From an uncultured Porphyromonadaceae bacterium (GTDB lineage: Bacteria > Bacteroidota > Bacteroidia > Bacteroidales > Muribaculaceae): 35,591 nucleotides of DNA. The notes below the pieces were generated by a model that made no database searches, was not told where the DNA came from, and saw nothing but the letters and a program-made list of their open reading frames with translations. Shown piece by piece: positions 27,770 through 34,606 of this stretch. Position 1 is the first letter of the stretch; every line of letters starts with the position of its first letter. The DNA lies in the NCBI GenBank assembly GCA_947175495.1, contig CAMWNB010000025.1:1-35591 (forward strand), in the 5' to 3' direction. Position numbers and translations under genes: made by a program.

Positions 27770-27800
27770 CAAAATTACGAAATATTGGTCTATCCGGCAA
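27770..27800 (-). promoter_or_regulatory. Promoter of the structured RNA
   Basis: A minus-strand -33 TTG (27800-27798) is followed after 20 bases by the -7 box TAATTTTG (27777-27770), a near-ideal Bacteroidota promoter. Two further identical minus-strand TAATTTTG boxes lie upstream at 27817-27810 and 27828-27821. The first transcribed base should be near 27764, about 60 bases before the RNA core. Confidence 0.7.
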
Positions 27801-27879
27801 TAGCTTGCGCAAAATTAGTTCAAAATTAATTTGGTTCCCTGCCACACACATCCGAACAGCCCCCCGCCCGCACAAAAAA

Positions 27880-27912
27880 GCGCCGCAAGGAAAACATCTT
27901 CCCCTGCGGCGC
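27880..27912 (-). terminator. Terminator of the DUF5723 gene
   Basis: GCGCCGCA (27880-27887) pairs with TGCGGCGC (27905-27912) and is followed by six T in the minus direction. It is nearly the same sequence as the terminator at 31343-31377, loop included. Confidence 0.85.
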
Positions 27913-27930
27913 AATCTATCTGCGGCAGTC

Positions 27931-29334
27931 TCAGAACGGGAAATTGATACCGAAATTAACCGACGCGTTGGAGCTCAGCGGCACAAACTGCTTCGTCACC
28001 TTGCCAAGCGTGTGGTCCATACCGACAAACATATTGAAGCCCGTGTGATGGAAACTCAGCAACCACCCGAACGACGTGCCGAACGTGCCGAAAGCCACAT
28101 TAGCATCAGCAGAGAAACACTTTGCAGGAGCCACATTGGCCGACACGCGCGCCTCCGTCCAGGAATAGCGGCCCGCAAGACGCGTCGAGCTCAGCACGCC
28201 GAAACGCAGCTTGCGGTAGACCGGCAGAGCATACCCCACGCCCACGTTCAGAGTGGCCGCAGGCGAGTATGTGCGCGAACCCACGTTGCCATTGTCACTC
28301 AGCTGGTACAGAGCCCCCAGATCATCGCTCAGGCGGTCCCACTCCTTCTCGAAAGAGTTCGTCGCATCATTGTCCACGTTGAAGATATAGGCATCCGTGT
28401 TCACATGGCGCACGCCATTCGTCGACGCACACTTCGTATCAGCGTACGAGATCCAGCCCAGGTCAAGCACAGCCAGCGAAAACTCGAAGTCCTTCCACTT
28501 GTAGCTGGCGCCAAGGTCGAAGGCCATGCCGAAGCCGTTCGGCCCCACAGAGCCCTCACCGTCCATGTTCACGCCCGACACATACTCGCGGCCCTCCTTG
28601 TTCGTATCGTGCTCAAACTGAAGTTTGCCCAGATTGGCATATATGTCGGCGTCGCTCGTGCCGGTCCAGCCATCGGTGCCCAGCGTCAGATGCGCCTCAT
28701 TGAAGCGCGCGTCCACATGCGCCACACCCACAAGAAACTTCATCGCGGCGCCCACGCGCAGTCCCGGCACCTGCCTGACGTCACGCGAGTGGTTCAGCGC
28801 CAGCTCGCCATAGCCTATGGCCCGCGCCGAGAGATTCTTTATGTCATACGTCCTGTTCGACACACCCTCCTTCACCAGAGAGAAAAACGATCCCGGCACC
28901 GACGCTGCCACGCTGGCACGCGCGTTAATCGACACCGTGTTGTAGCCGCCCCATGCCTTGAAGCCGGCCGAGAGCACGTTCACCCTCACATCGGCACCAA
29001 TGCGGTTCTTGTCGTGGATATTCCCCATCACCTCGGCCACGCTCACGCCGGGATTGGTGAACAGACACGTCCGCCCGTCCACGTTGTACAGCACGCTCGA
29101 GAGATTCAGCGTGCCGTTCACGCCCACGTTGAGATTGCCCAGGCCGGGCATCGACACGAAGTTGGCGTCAGTGCGGGTACTGTCGTTTCCCGTCCCGTTG
29201 CCGAAAGCAGGATTCATCTGATAGCGATATGTGTATCCCTCCAGAAAATAGCCCGAATTGGTGTTCTGGGCGGGGAGGGAGATAGCGGCAGCCATAAAGC
29301 CACCGAGAGCGATATTACGGATAATGCGTTTCAT
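27931..29334 (-). CDS. DUF5723 family outer-membrane beta-barrel protein
   Basis: A 467-residue exported protein. After the signal peptide (about residues 1-22, ending SLPAQ) the sequence opens with GYTYRYQMNPAF, typical of DUF5723, and continues as alternating amphipathic strands with many Gly and aromatic residues. It ends in phenylalanine (FGINFPF), the outer-membrane sorting signature, so it is most likely a beta-barrel. The barrel type suggests a pore or adhesin-related role, but the function is unknown. The gene is 14 bases downstream of a large lipoprotein gene, and the two very probably form an operon ended by the terminator at 27880-27912. Confidence 0.85.
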   Translation of the reverse strand: MKRIIRNIALGGFMAAAISLPAQNTNSGYFLEGYTYRYQMNPAFGNGTGNDSTRTDANFVSMPGLGNLNVGVNGTLNLSSVLYNVDGRTCLFTNPGVSVAEVMGNIHDKNRIGADVRVNVLSAGFKAWGGYNTVSINARASVAASVPGSFFSLVKEGVSNRTYDIKNLSARAIGYGELALNHSRDVRQVPGLRVGAAMKFLVGVAHVDARFNEAHLTLGTDGWTGTSDADIYANLGKLQFEHDTNKEGREYVSGVNMDGEGSVGPNGFGMAFDLGASYKWKDFEFSLAVLDLGWISYADTKCASTNGVRHVNTDAYIFNVDNDATNSFEKEWDRLSDDLGALYQLSDNGNVGSRTYSPAATLNVGVGYALPVYRKLRFGVLSSTRLAGRYSWTEARVSANVAPAKCFSADANVAFGTFGTSFGWLLSFHHTGFNMFVGMDHTLGKVTKQFVPLSSNASVNFGINFPF

Positions 29335-29348
29335 AATGGCTTATAGGT

Positions 29349-31115
29349 TTAAAGTTCTTTTTCATACCAGCCGCTCACGCAGGCGCGGATATTCTTCAGC
29401 GATATCGTCTGCGACGGAGCAAGCGTCTCCACGCCGGCGCCGTGCACCGTAGCCACGAACTCAATGCCGTCGAGGTAGCGCACCTCGCCCGTCATCTCTA
29501 TCGTCAGCGGAGCGTCAGTGCAGTTGGCCTTCACCTCCTGAGCCTTCACCTCCACGCCATGCATCCGCCTGCCGTCCTTGTCCAGCGGATAGGCCACGAG
29601 CGAAGCGTTCAGCGGAATGCTGTTGGTCACATCCACCCTGCACTCCAGACGCGTGATCGTCACAGCGTCCAGATCCTCGCTGCTCCAGCCCGTCTCCTTC
29701 TCGGAGTACACAATCACCGACCCCTCCTTCAGCGCAAGCGGAGCCAGCAGCTCGTAGCTGCCTTCCACGCCGGGAATATCCGTCCCCAGCGCGAAATCGC
29801 TGACACTCTGCCGCGGGATGCACGGCGACACAATCGAAACACCGATCTGTTCCGGCAGACCCGACGCAGCCGCACCTTCAGCGCTCCCGAGCAGGCCGTC
29901 GAGCGTCGGGAAAGCCACATAGCCCAGATTGGCCTTGAACGCCTCGGGTGTCGTCAGAGCATCCTGCGAGGGAGCAAGCACGACATTGTACGGACCGGCC
30001 ACGCCGTGCTCAAAGCCCACCTCTATCGGCCCATCAGGCACAAAATCCAGCGTCGGAGCATCCTCGCGCAGCGCGCGCAGCTCTATGCCGGCACGGTAGC
30101 CCAGACCATTGTCCGCCACAGGATTGTTCAGCTGCAGATACAACTGCGGATTGTCTATCAGCAGATTCGTCGCGGGATCGTTCAGAAAATCGGGAATATC
30201 CGTGATGTCCACAGGCGCAATGTCCATGCCCTCAAGCGTGTACTCAATAGTGCCCGCGAACGCCGTCACCTCAAGATCGCCCAGCGTGTAGTCCGCCGCA
30301 AACTCCAGCGACGCCGGCAGCTGCACAGGCACCCCCTGCGCGTCACGCTTCGCAACTATCGTCAGCAGGCCGCTCTCCACCCGGAAAGCGCCCGAGAGCG
30401 TCAGCGAATGGTCTGCAGCTATCCCCGAGCCATTGGCCCTGAGGTCGATGGCCGTAGCCGTCAGGCTGATATCCGACTCCGTGCCGGCCACCTCATGTTC
30501 CGCTATGGTCCACAGGCCCGTGGCGGCGTCATAGACACCCTCCGACGCCTCCGCAGTCAGTCCCTTCGGCACCGAAATCACAAGGTCGCTGAAAGCGATT
30601 TTCTCAGCCACGGCATCCACATCCTTTGCCGTCAGATGAATATTGAAAGTCACAGGCTTCGTCCTCACCGAGAACACCTCAACGATAGCCTCGTCCACGC
30701 CATCGTCGCGATAAGAAAAATCGTTGCCCATCGGCTCGATGCCGTAAGTGCTCGTGCCGTCATAGTCCGCGCGCATGCCCGGATGCAGCGCAAGCGTCTC
30801 GACCGTAGGATTCAGCGCCGGAGCCGCAGCAGTGATATTATCCACACGGATAGCATCCGAGCCGAACGAACCCGTTTCCGACAGCGCATAAAACTCCTTG
30901 CCGTCTATCGTTACAACCTTGATTTTGCTGTCAGCGTCAGGGGCGATGATATCCGAGAGCCTTATCTCGTCGATATTCACCGGCACCACCAGGTCGTTGA
31001 CAGTGATACGCGTGGTAGTGTCTACGTCCGAAAGGTCATATTTGTCGTCGACACACCCGCTCAGCGCCGCAGCCGGCAGGGCAGCCACAGCCAAAGTCTT
31101 AAGCCAGTGAGACAT
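29349..31115 (-). CDS. Large envelope lipoprotein of unknown function
   Basis: A 588-residue protein with a lipoprotein signal peptide (LSGC, Cys21) followed by a DDKYDLSD segment often seen after the lipidated cysteine in Bacteroidales lipoproteins. The body is rich in beta-type repeats of hydrophobic and acidic residues, with Asn/Asp/Pro turns and no catalytic motif I can name. It is probably attached to the outer membrane. It is the first gene of a two-gene operon with the DUF5723 barrel, so the two may form a surface complex. A -7 box at 31227-31234 lies about 110 bases upstream. I do not recognise the family. Confidence 0.75.
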   Translation of the reverse strand: MSHWLKTLAVAALPAAALSGCVDDKYDLSDVDTTTRITVNDLVVPVNIDEIRLSDIIAPDADSKIKVVTIDGKEFYALSETGSFGSDAIRVDNITAAAPALNPTVETLALHPGMRADYDGTSTYGIEPMGNDFSYRDDGVDEAIVEVFSVRTKPVTFNIHLTAKDVDAVAEKIAFSDLVISVPKGLTAEASEGVYDAATGLWTIAEHEVAGTESDISLTATAIDLRANGSGIAADHSLTLSGAFRVESGLLTIVAKRDAQGVPVQLPASLEFAADYTLGDLEVTAFAGTIEYTLEGMDIAPVDITDIPDFLNDPATNLLIDNPQLYLQLNNPVADNGLGYRAGIELRALREDAPTLDFVPDGPIEVGFEHGVAGPYNVVLAPSQDALTTPEAFKANLGYVAFPTLDGLLGSAEGAAASGLPEQIGVSIVSPCIPRQSVSDFALGTDIPGVEGSYELLAPLALKEGSVIVYSEKETGWSSEDLDAVTITRLECRVDVTNSIPLNASLVAYPLDKDGRRMHGVEVKAQEVKANCTDAPLTIEMTGEVRYLDGIEFVATVHGAGVETLAPSQTISLKNIRACVSGWYEKEL

Positions 31116-31226
31116 AATGTAGTGAATGATTGGTTATAAATAGTTTAATTAGTGTACTTCTTAGTTCCGGAACCGTGTGTTTTTGGTCTGTCAGAAAAAT
31201 GGAATAGCACCTGTCCGTTACAGCTG

Positions 31227-31234
31227 CAAAGATA
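31227..31234 (-). promoter_or_regulatory. -7 box for the lipoprotein/DUF5723 operon
   Basis: The minus strand reads TATCTTTG, which fits TAnnTTTG. It implies a leader of about 105 bases. No TTG lies exactly 20 bases upstream; one occurs at a 23-base spacing. Confidence 0.5.
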
Positions 31235-31342
31235 CTCATTTTTTTCCAAATCCGCATCAAAAAAAATCCGCAGACGCACAACAAAACGCAGCAGAACAGC
31301 CCGATGCGACATCGCTGCCCCACCCCCTCCCCGCACAAAAAA

Positions 31343-31377
31343 AGCGCCGCAAGGAAAACCCGTTCCCCTGCGGCGCT
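31343..31377 (-). terminator. Terminator of the FKBP gene cluster
   Basis: AGCGCCGCA (31343-31351) pairs with TGCGGCGCT (31369-31377), followed by a run of seven T in the minus direction. It follows the last FKBP gene (stop at 31396). It closely matches the terminator at 27880-27912, including the flanking CCGCACAAAAAA and the loop sequence AGGAAAAC. Confidence 0.85.
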
Positions 31378-31395
31378 CATTATAACGTCAGTCTC

Positions 31396-32304
31396 TTACT
31401 TGCGGCCGGGATTCACATCCAGCACCTCGATGTCGAAAATCAGCATCGCGTTCGGACCGATGCCGGCGCGCGGAGCGCCGTCAACACCATACGCAAGCTT
31501 GCCGGGGATGTAGAGCGTAGCCTTGCCGCCCTTGCCCAGCATCTGAAGGCCCTCGCCGAAACCGGGCACCACGCCCGCAGGCGACAGACGTGCGTCATCG
31601 CTGCTGTCGAACACCGTGCCGTCCACCAGACGACCCGTGTACTTGATCTGAGCCACATCGCGGCGAGTGATTTTCGCCGTGTCGCCGGCATTCTCGATCT
31701 TGTACGACAGACCGCTCTCGCTCGTCTGGATGGAAGGATCAGCCTCCTTGGCCACAGCCAGATACTTCTCGCCGGCAGCCACGTTGGCCAGAGCCTCGGG
31801 CGAATTTGCCTTCTTGGCGTTCTCAAAATCACGGCTCTCCTGCTGGATGCGGCCCATCAGAGCCTGATACTCCATCTGAGCCATGCCCGAGTAAGTGCCG
31901 TCGACACTGTCGGCAAGGAAGGCCTTCTTGAATGCGTTGAGCACCGCCGAGCGGTCCACCTTCACGCCGTTCTGCTCAAGCTGCTGAAAAGTGCCCAGCA
32001 TCTGAAGGCCGATGTGCATGCCCACGGCCACGCCACGTTCCTCGGGAGCGCCAAGAGCATACTGAAGGCCCTTTAAGATGTCGGCCTTAGGCTGCTCGGC
32101 CTTCATGGCCGAGTCAAGGCGGCTGTAGTCAGCAAGCACGCTCGAGCCCACATAAGAGCCGAAAAGTGTGTTCACAGAGTCCGATGTTGCGGCCGAAACG
32201 GCAAACTTCTCGTCAGCACCTGCGGCTTCCGAGCCGTCCTTGTGCGAGCACGAGGCGGCGGTGATGGCCGCCACGACAGCTGCGCCAATCAAAATTTTCT
32301 TCAT
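31396..32304 (-). CDS. FKBP-type peptidyl-prolyl isomerase, lipoprotein
   Basis: A 302-residue protein with a lipoprotein signal (AASC, Cys19), so it is membrane-anchored in the envelope. Residues of about 30-190 form a helical dimerisation-type region as in FkpA and Mip. The C-terminal 110 residues are an FKBP fold: IKYTGRLVDGTVFDSSDDA, PGFGEGLQMLGKGG, IPGKLAYG and LIFDIEVLDV. Several active-site positions are relaxed (Phe instead of Trp after PG), so it may act more as a chaperone than an enzyme. It is the last gene of the three-FKBP cluster, with its own -7 box at 32355-32362 and terminator at 31343-31377. Confidence 0.92.
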   Translation of the reverse strand: MKKILIGAAVVAAITAASCSHKDGSEAAGADEKFAVSAATSDSVNTLFGSYVGSSVLADYSRLDSAMKAEQPKADILKGLQYALGAPEERGVAVGMHIGLQMLGTFQQLEQNGVKVDRSAVLNAFKKAFLADSVDGTYSGMAQMEYQALMGRIQQESRDFENAKKANSPEALANVAAGEKYLAVAKEADPSIQTSESGLSYKIENAGDTAKITRRDVAQIKYTGRLVDGTVFDSSDDARLSPAGVVPGFGEGLQMLGKGGKATLYIPGKLAYGVDGAPRAGIGPNAMLIFDIEVLDVNPGRK

Positions 32305-32354
32305 AATGTCTGTTATTTATGTGTTTGTTTTTCCGTATTTTGCATTGTGTGCCG

Positions 32355-32362
32355 CAAAATTA
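32355..32362 (-). promoter_or_regulatory. -7 box for the lipoprotein FKBP
   Basis: The minus strand reads TAATTTTG, 50 bases before the ATG at 32304. It sits in the only sizeable gap of the FKBP cluster and could allow separate expression of the lipoprotein member. Confidence 0.45.
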
Positions 32363-32410
32363 AGAAAAAAAACATTATCCGTTAATTTAATTATACTTAA
32401 AAGCGCACAT

Positions 32411-33109
32411 TCAGCGCCGCACGCCGTTCAGCTCCACGATAAACTGCAGCGCCGCGCGCCCCGGGATTATTCCGGGGATGCCATCCTCGCCGTAAGCCTG
32501 CTCGGAAGGTATCGTCACGCGGTACTTGCCCCCGGGACGCATCATCGTCAGCGCCTCGGCAAGGCCGGGCGTCAGCTCCGACACGCGGAAGTCCACCGCG
32601 TCGTCCGTAGCGTCGAACACCGTCCCGTCGCTCAGACGACCCACATAGAACACGCTCACCGTGTCATCACGCCCCGGCATCGCGCCCTCGCCTTCGGTGA
32701 TCACCTCAAGCACCACGCCCGTCGCCGTGCGCACAGCCCCCTCCTTCGCCGCAGCTTCGTCGAGGAAGCGCACCTGCGAGGCCGTGTCGAAGCTGTCCAC
32801 GCCGGCCATAGGCTTCATCGTGTTCAGAATGTCGTTCACCAGCAGCTGAGCGCGCTCAAGGCTCATGCCCGTGTAGCGGCCCTCTATCGCCTTCGAGGCC
32901 ATGGCTGCCACCGTCGCGCGATCCAGAGCCACACCGCCTTGCTCGAATTCGTCCACGATGCGCCCGATTGTCGAGCCCAGCACCGTGCCCACTGCCACCG
33001 ACACGCTGTCCGGCACATCCGGCACAGGCGCCGCAGCCACGCGGGCAGGCATGGCGACAGCCGCCACACACACCGCAGCGGCCATCGCTATGAGCATCAG
33101 GCGTCTCAC
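32411..33109 (-). CDS. Exported FKBP-type isomerase, divergent active site
   Basis: I start this 232-residue protein at the GTG at 33109, which overlaps the upstream stop as GTGA and gives a proper signal peptide beginning MRRLMLIAMAAAVC; an ATG at 33097 would lose the Arg residues, and the longer open frame reads into the upstream gene. After the signal (about 28 residues) and a helical part, the C-terminal FKBP domain is recognisable (VFYVGRLSDGTVFDATDDA, IPSEQAYGEDGIPGIIPG, LQFIVELNG). The central PGW segment is replaced by PGL (TPGLAEAL), so the Trp at the base of the active site is missing. It is probably periplasmic and translationally coupled to the cytoplasmic FKBP. Confidence 0.85.
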   Translation of the reverse strand: MRRLMLIAMAAAVCVAAVAMPARVAAAPVPDVPDSVSVAVGTVLGSTIGRIVDEFEQGGVALDRATVAAMASKAIEGRYTGMSLERAQLLVNDILNTMKPMAGVDSFDTASQVRFLDEAAAKEGAVRTATGVVLEVITEGEGAMPGRDDTVSVFYVGRLSDGTVFDATDDAVDFRVSELTPGLAEALTMMRPGGKYRVTIPSEQAYGEDGIPGIIPGRAALQFIVELNGVRR

Positions 33110-33729
33110 TTGCCTTCGATTTTCAGCAGCGTCACGTCGAAAATCAGCGTCTGGTTCGGGCCGATGGAGCCGCCTGCGCCCTGAGGGCCGTAGGCAAGAG
33201 CCGACGGGATGAACAGACGCCATGTGCTGCCCACAGTCATCAGCTGCAGAGCCTCCACCCAGCCGGGAATCACCTGCGTCACACCGAACGTTGCAGGCTC
33301 GCCGCGCTCCTCCGAGCTGTCGAACACCGTGCCGTCGATCAGGCGGCCCGTATAGTGCACCACCACGCGGTCCTGGGCCGTAGGCTGTGCGCCCTCGCCC
33401 TTGGTGATGATTTCATACTGCAGGCCGCTGGCCGTAGTGTGCACCTCGGGGCGCACGCCGTTCTCGTTCAGGAAAGCCTCGCCGGCGGCGGCGTTGATAG
33501 CCGCCATCTCCTTGGCAGCCTCCTGCTGTTTGGCCTCCAGAGCGGTGAAATACTCGCGTATCACCTCCTTCGCCTCGTCGTAGCTCAGACGGGGTTCCGC
33601 ACCCTCGTACACAGCAGCCACGCCGGCGGCAAAGTCAGCGCTGTTCACCTTGTCGATACCCGAGGCCTTGAAATTGTGGCCCATGCTCATACCCAGCGCG
33701 TAGCTGAGCTTGTCAAATTCCTTTTCCAT
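33106..33729 (-). CDS. Cytoplasmic FKBP-type peptidyl-prolyl isomerase (FKBP22-like)
   Basis: A 207-residue FKBP without a signal peptide, so presumably cytoplasmic. The N-terminal 90 residues (KLSYALGMSMGHNFKASG, then helices rich in Glu, Lys and Ala) form the dimerisation arm of FKBP22/FkpA-type proteins. The C-terminal domain has the classical active site: VVHYTGRLIDGTVFDSSEER, VIPGWVEALQLMTVG (with Trp), IPSALAYGPQGAGGSIGPN and LIFDVTLLKI. It isomerises proline peptide bonds and can act as a chaperone. It is the first of three consecutive FKBP genes and the only one with a fully canonical active site. Confidence 0.93.
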   Translation of the reverse strand: MEKEFDKLSYALGMSMGHNFKASGIDKVNSADFAAGVAAVYEGAEPRLSYDEAKEVIREYFTALEAKQQEAAKEMAAINAAAGEAFLNENGVRPEVHTTASGLQYEIITKGEGAQPTAQDRVVVHYTGRLIDGTVFDSSEERGEPATFGVTQVIPGWVEALQLMTVGSTWRLFIPSALAYGPQGAGGSIGPNQTLIFDVTLLKIEGK

Positions 33730-33823
33730 ATTATCTTGTAATTATTAAATTAAAATTTCCTTATCAGTAAGTCCGCCCGATTCCCCCCGGATATTCAACA
33801 AACATCCCGCATCGCAGGTTCTC

Positions 33824-34606
33824 TCACCCGCTCACCTGCACCCCGATACCCGTCGCCGCAGTGATGCGCGCCGCTATAGCCTCAAGCTCCTCGCGGCCCA
33901 CACGCTCCAGCGACTCCTCCGGCGTGCGCCTGTCTATCGTGTACAGCATGATTTCCCGCGGCCCTATGCGGCGATACGCCTCAATCAGCGCATCCACCTC
34001 CTCACGCGTCGAATTGTCCACACGCACGCCCCCGTGCTCCCCGCGCGTAATCATCGTCTGCACTATCGCCTGAGAGCCGAACGCAGCCAGCTGCTCCACC
34101 ACGCGCTCCACCGTGAACGACCTCGACACAGGCCTGTCCAGCGCCCGCATCGTCGCCTCCACGGCGCTGTCAAGCTTCAGTATCGCATTGTCCGCGCGCC
34201 GCAGAGCCTCCACCACGTCCGCCCGGTGCAGCTGCGTGCTGTTTGCCAGCACGCTCACCCGCGCCTCCGGACACAGCGCGTCCCGCAACCGCAGCGTGTC
34301 GTCCATCACGCCCGCAAAATCCGGATGCAGCGTCGGCTCGCCGTTGCCCGAAAAAGTGATCACATCCGGCCGCACCCCCTCCGCGGCCATCGCCCGCAGC
34401 TTGGCCTCAAGCTGCCGCGCCACATCCTCGCGCCGCGGCAGCCCGCTCCGGCCCGCGCCCTGCGAGTTGAATCCCGCCTCGCAGTAAAGGCAGTCAAACG
34501 TGCACACCTTGCCGTCCGTAGGCGACAGATTCACTCCCAGCGACACACCCAGGCGTCGCGAATGTATCGGACCGAACACGGTCTCATGAAACAGTACCGT
34601 CTGCAT
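33824..34606 (-). CDS. Radical SAM protein (COG0731-like)
   Basis: A 260-residue radical SAM enzyme. The cluster motif CTFDCLYC (CxxxCxxC) binds the 4Fe-4S cluster used to cleave SAM. The flanking FGPIHSRRLGVSLGVNLSP and ITFSGNGEPTLHPDF segments (the second matching the SAM-binding GGE-type motif) are typical of the COG0731 group, which includes tRNA-modifying and other uncharacterised enzymes. The start is ATG 34606, just after a TTG in frame. It overlaps the last 23 bases of the upstream permease gene, so it is probably coupled. The substrate is unknown. Confidence 0.88.
   Translation of the reverse strand: MQTVLFHETVFGPIHSRRLGVSLGVNLSPTDGKVCTFDCLYCEAGFNSQGAGRSGLPRREDVARQLEAKLRAMAAEGVRPDVITFSGNGEPTLHPDFAGVMDDTLRLRDALCPEARVSVLANSTQLHRADVVEALRRADNAILKLDSAVEATMRALDRPVSRSFTVERVVEQLAAFGSQAIVQTMITRGEHGGVRVDNSTREEVDALIEAYRRIGPREIMLYTIDRRTPEESLERVGREELEAIAARITAATGIGVQVSG

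Noticed and set aside
27745-29346. Plus-strand frame of 533 codons over the DUF5723 gene
   Set aside because: It starts within the RNA promoter region and runs antisense to a barrel gene with a signal peptide and terminal Phe.
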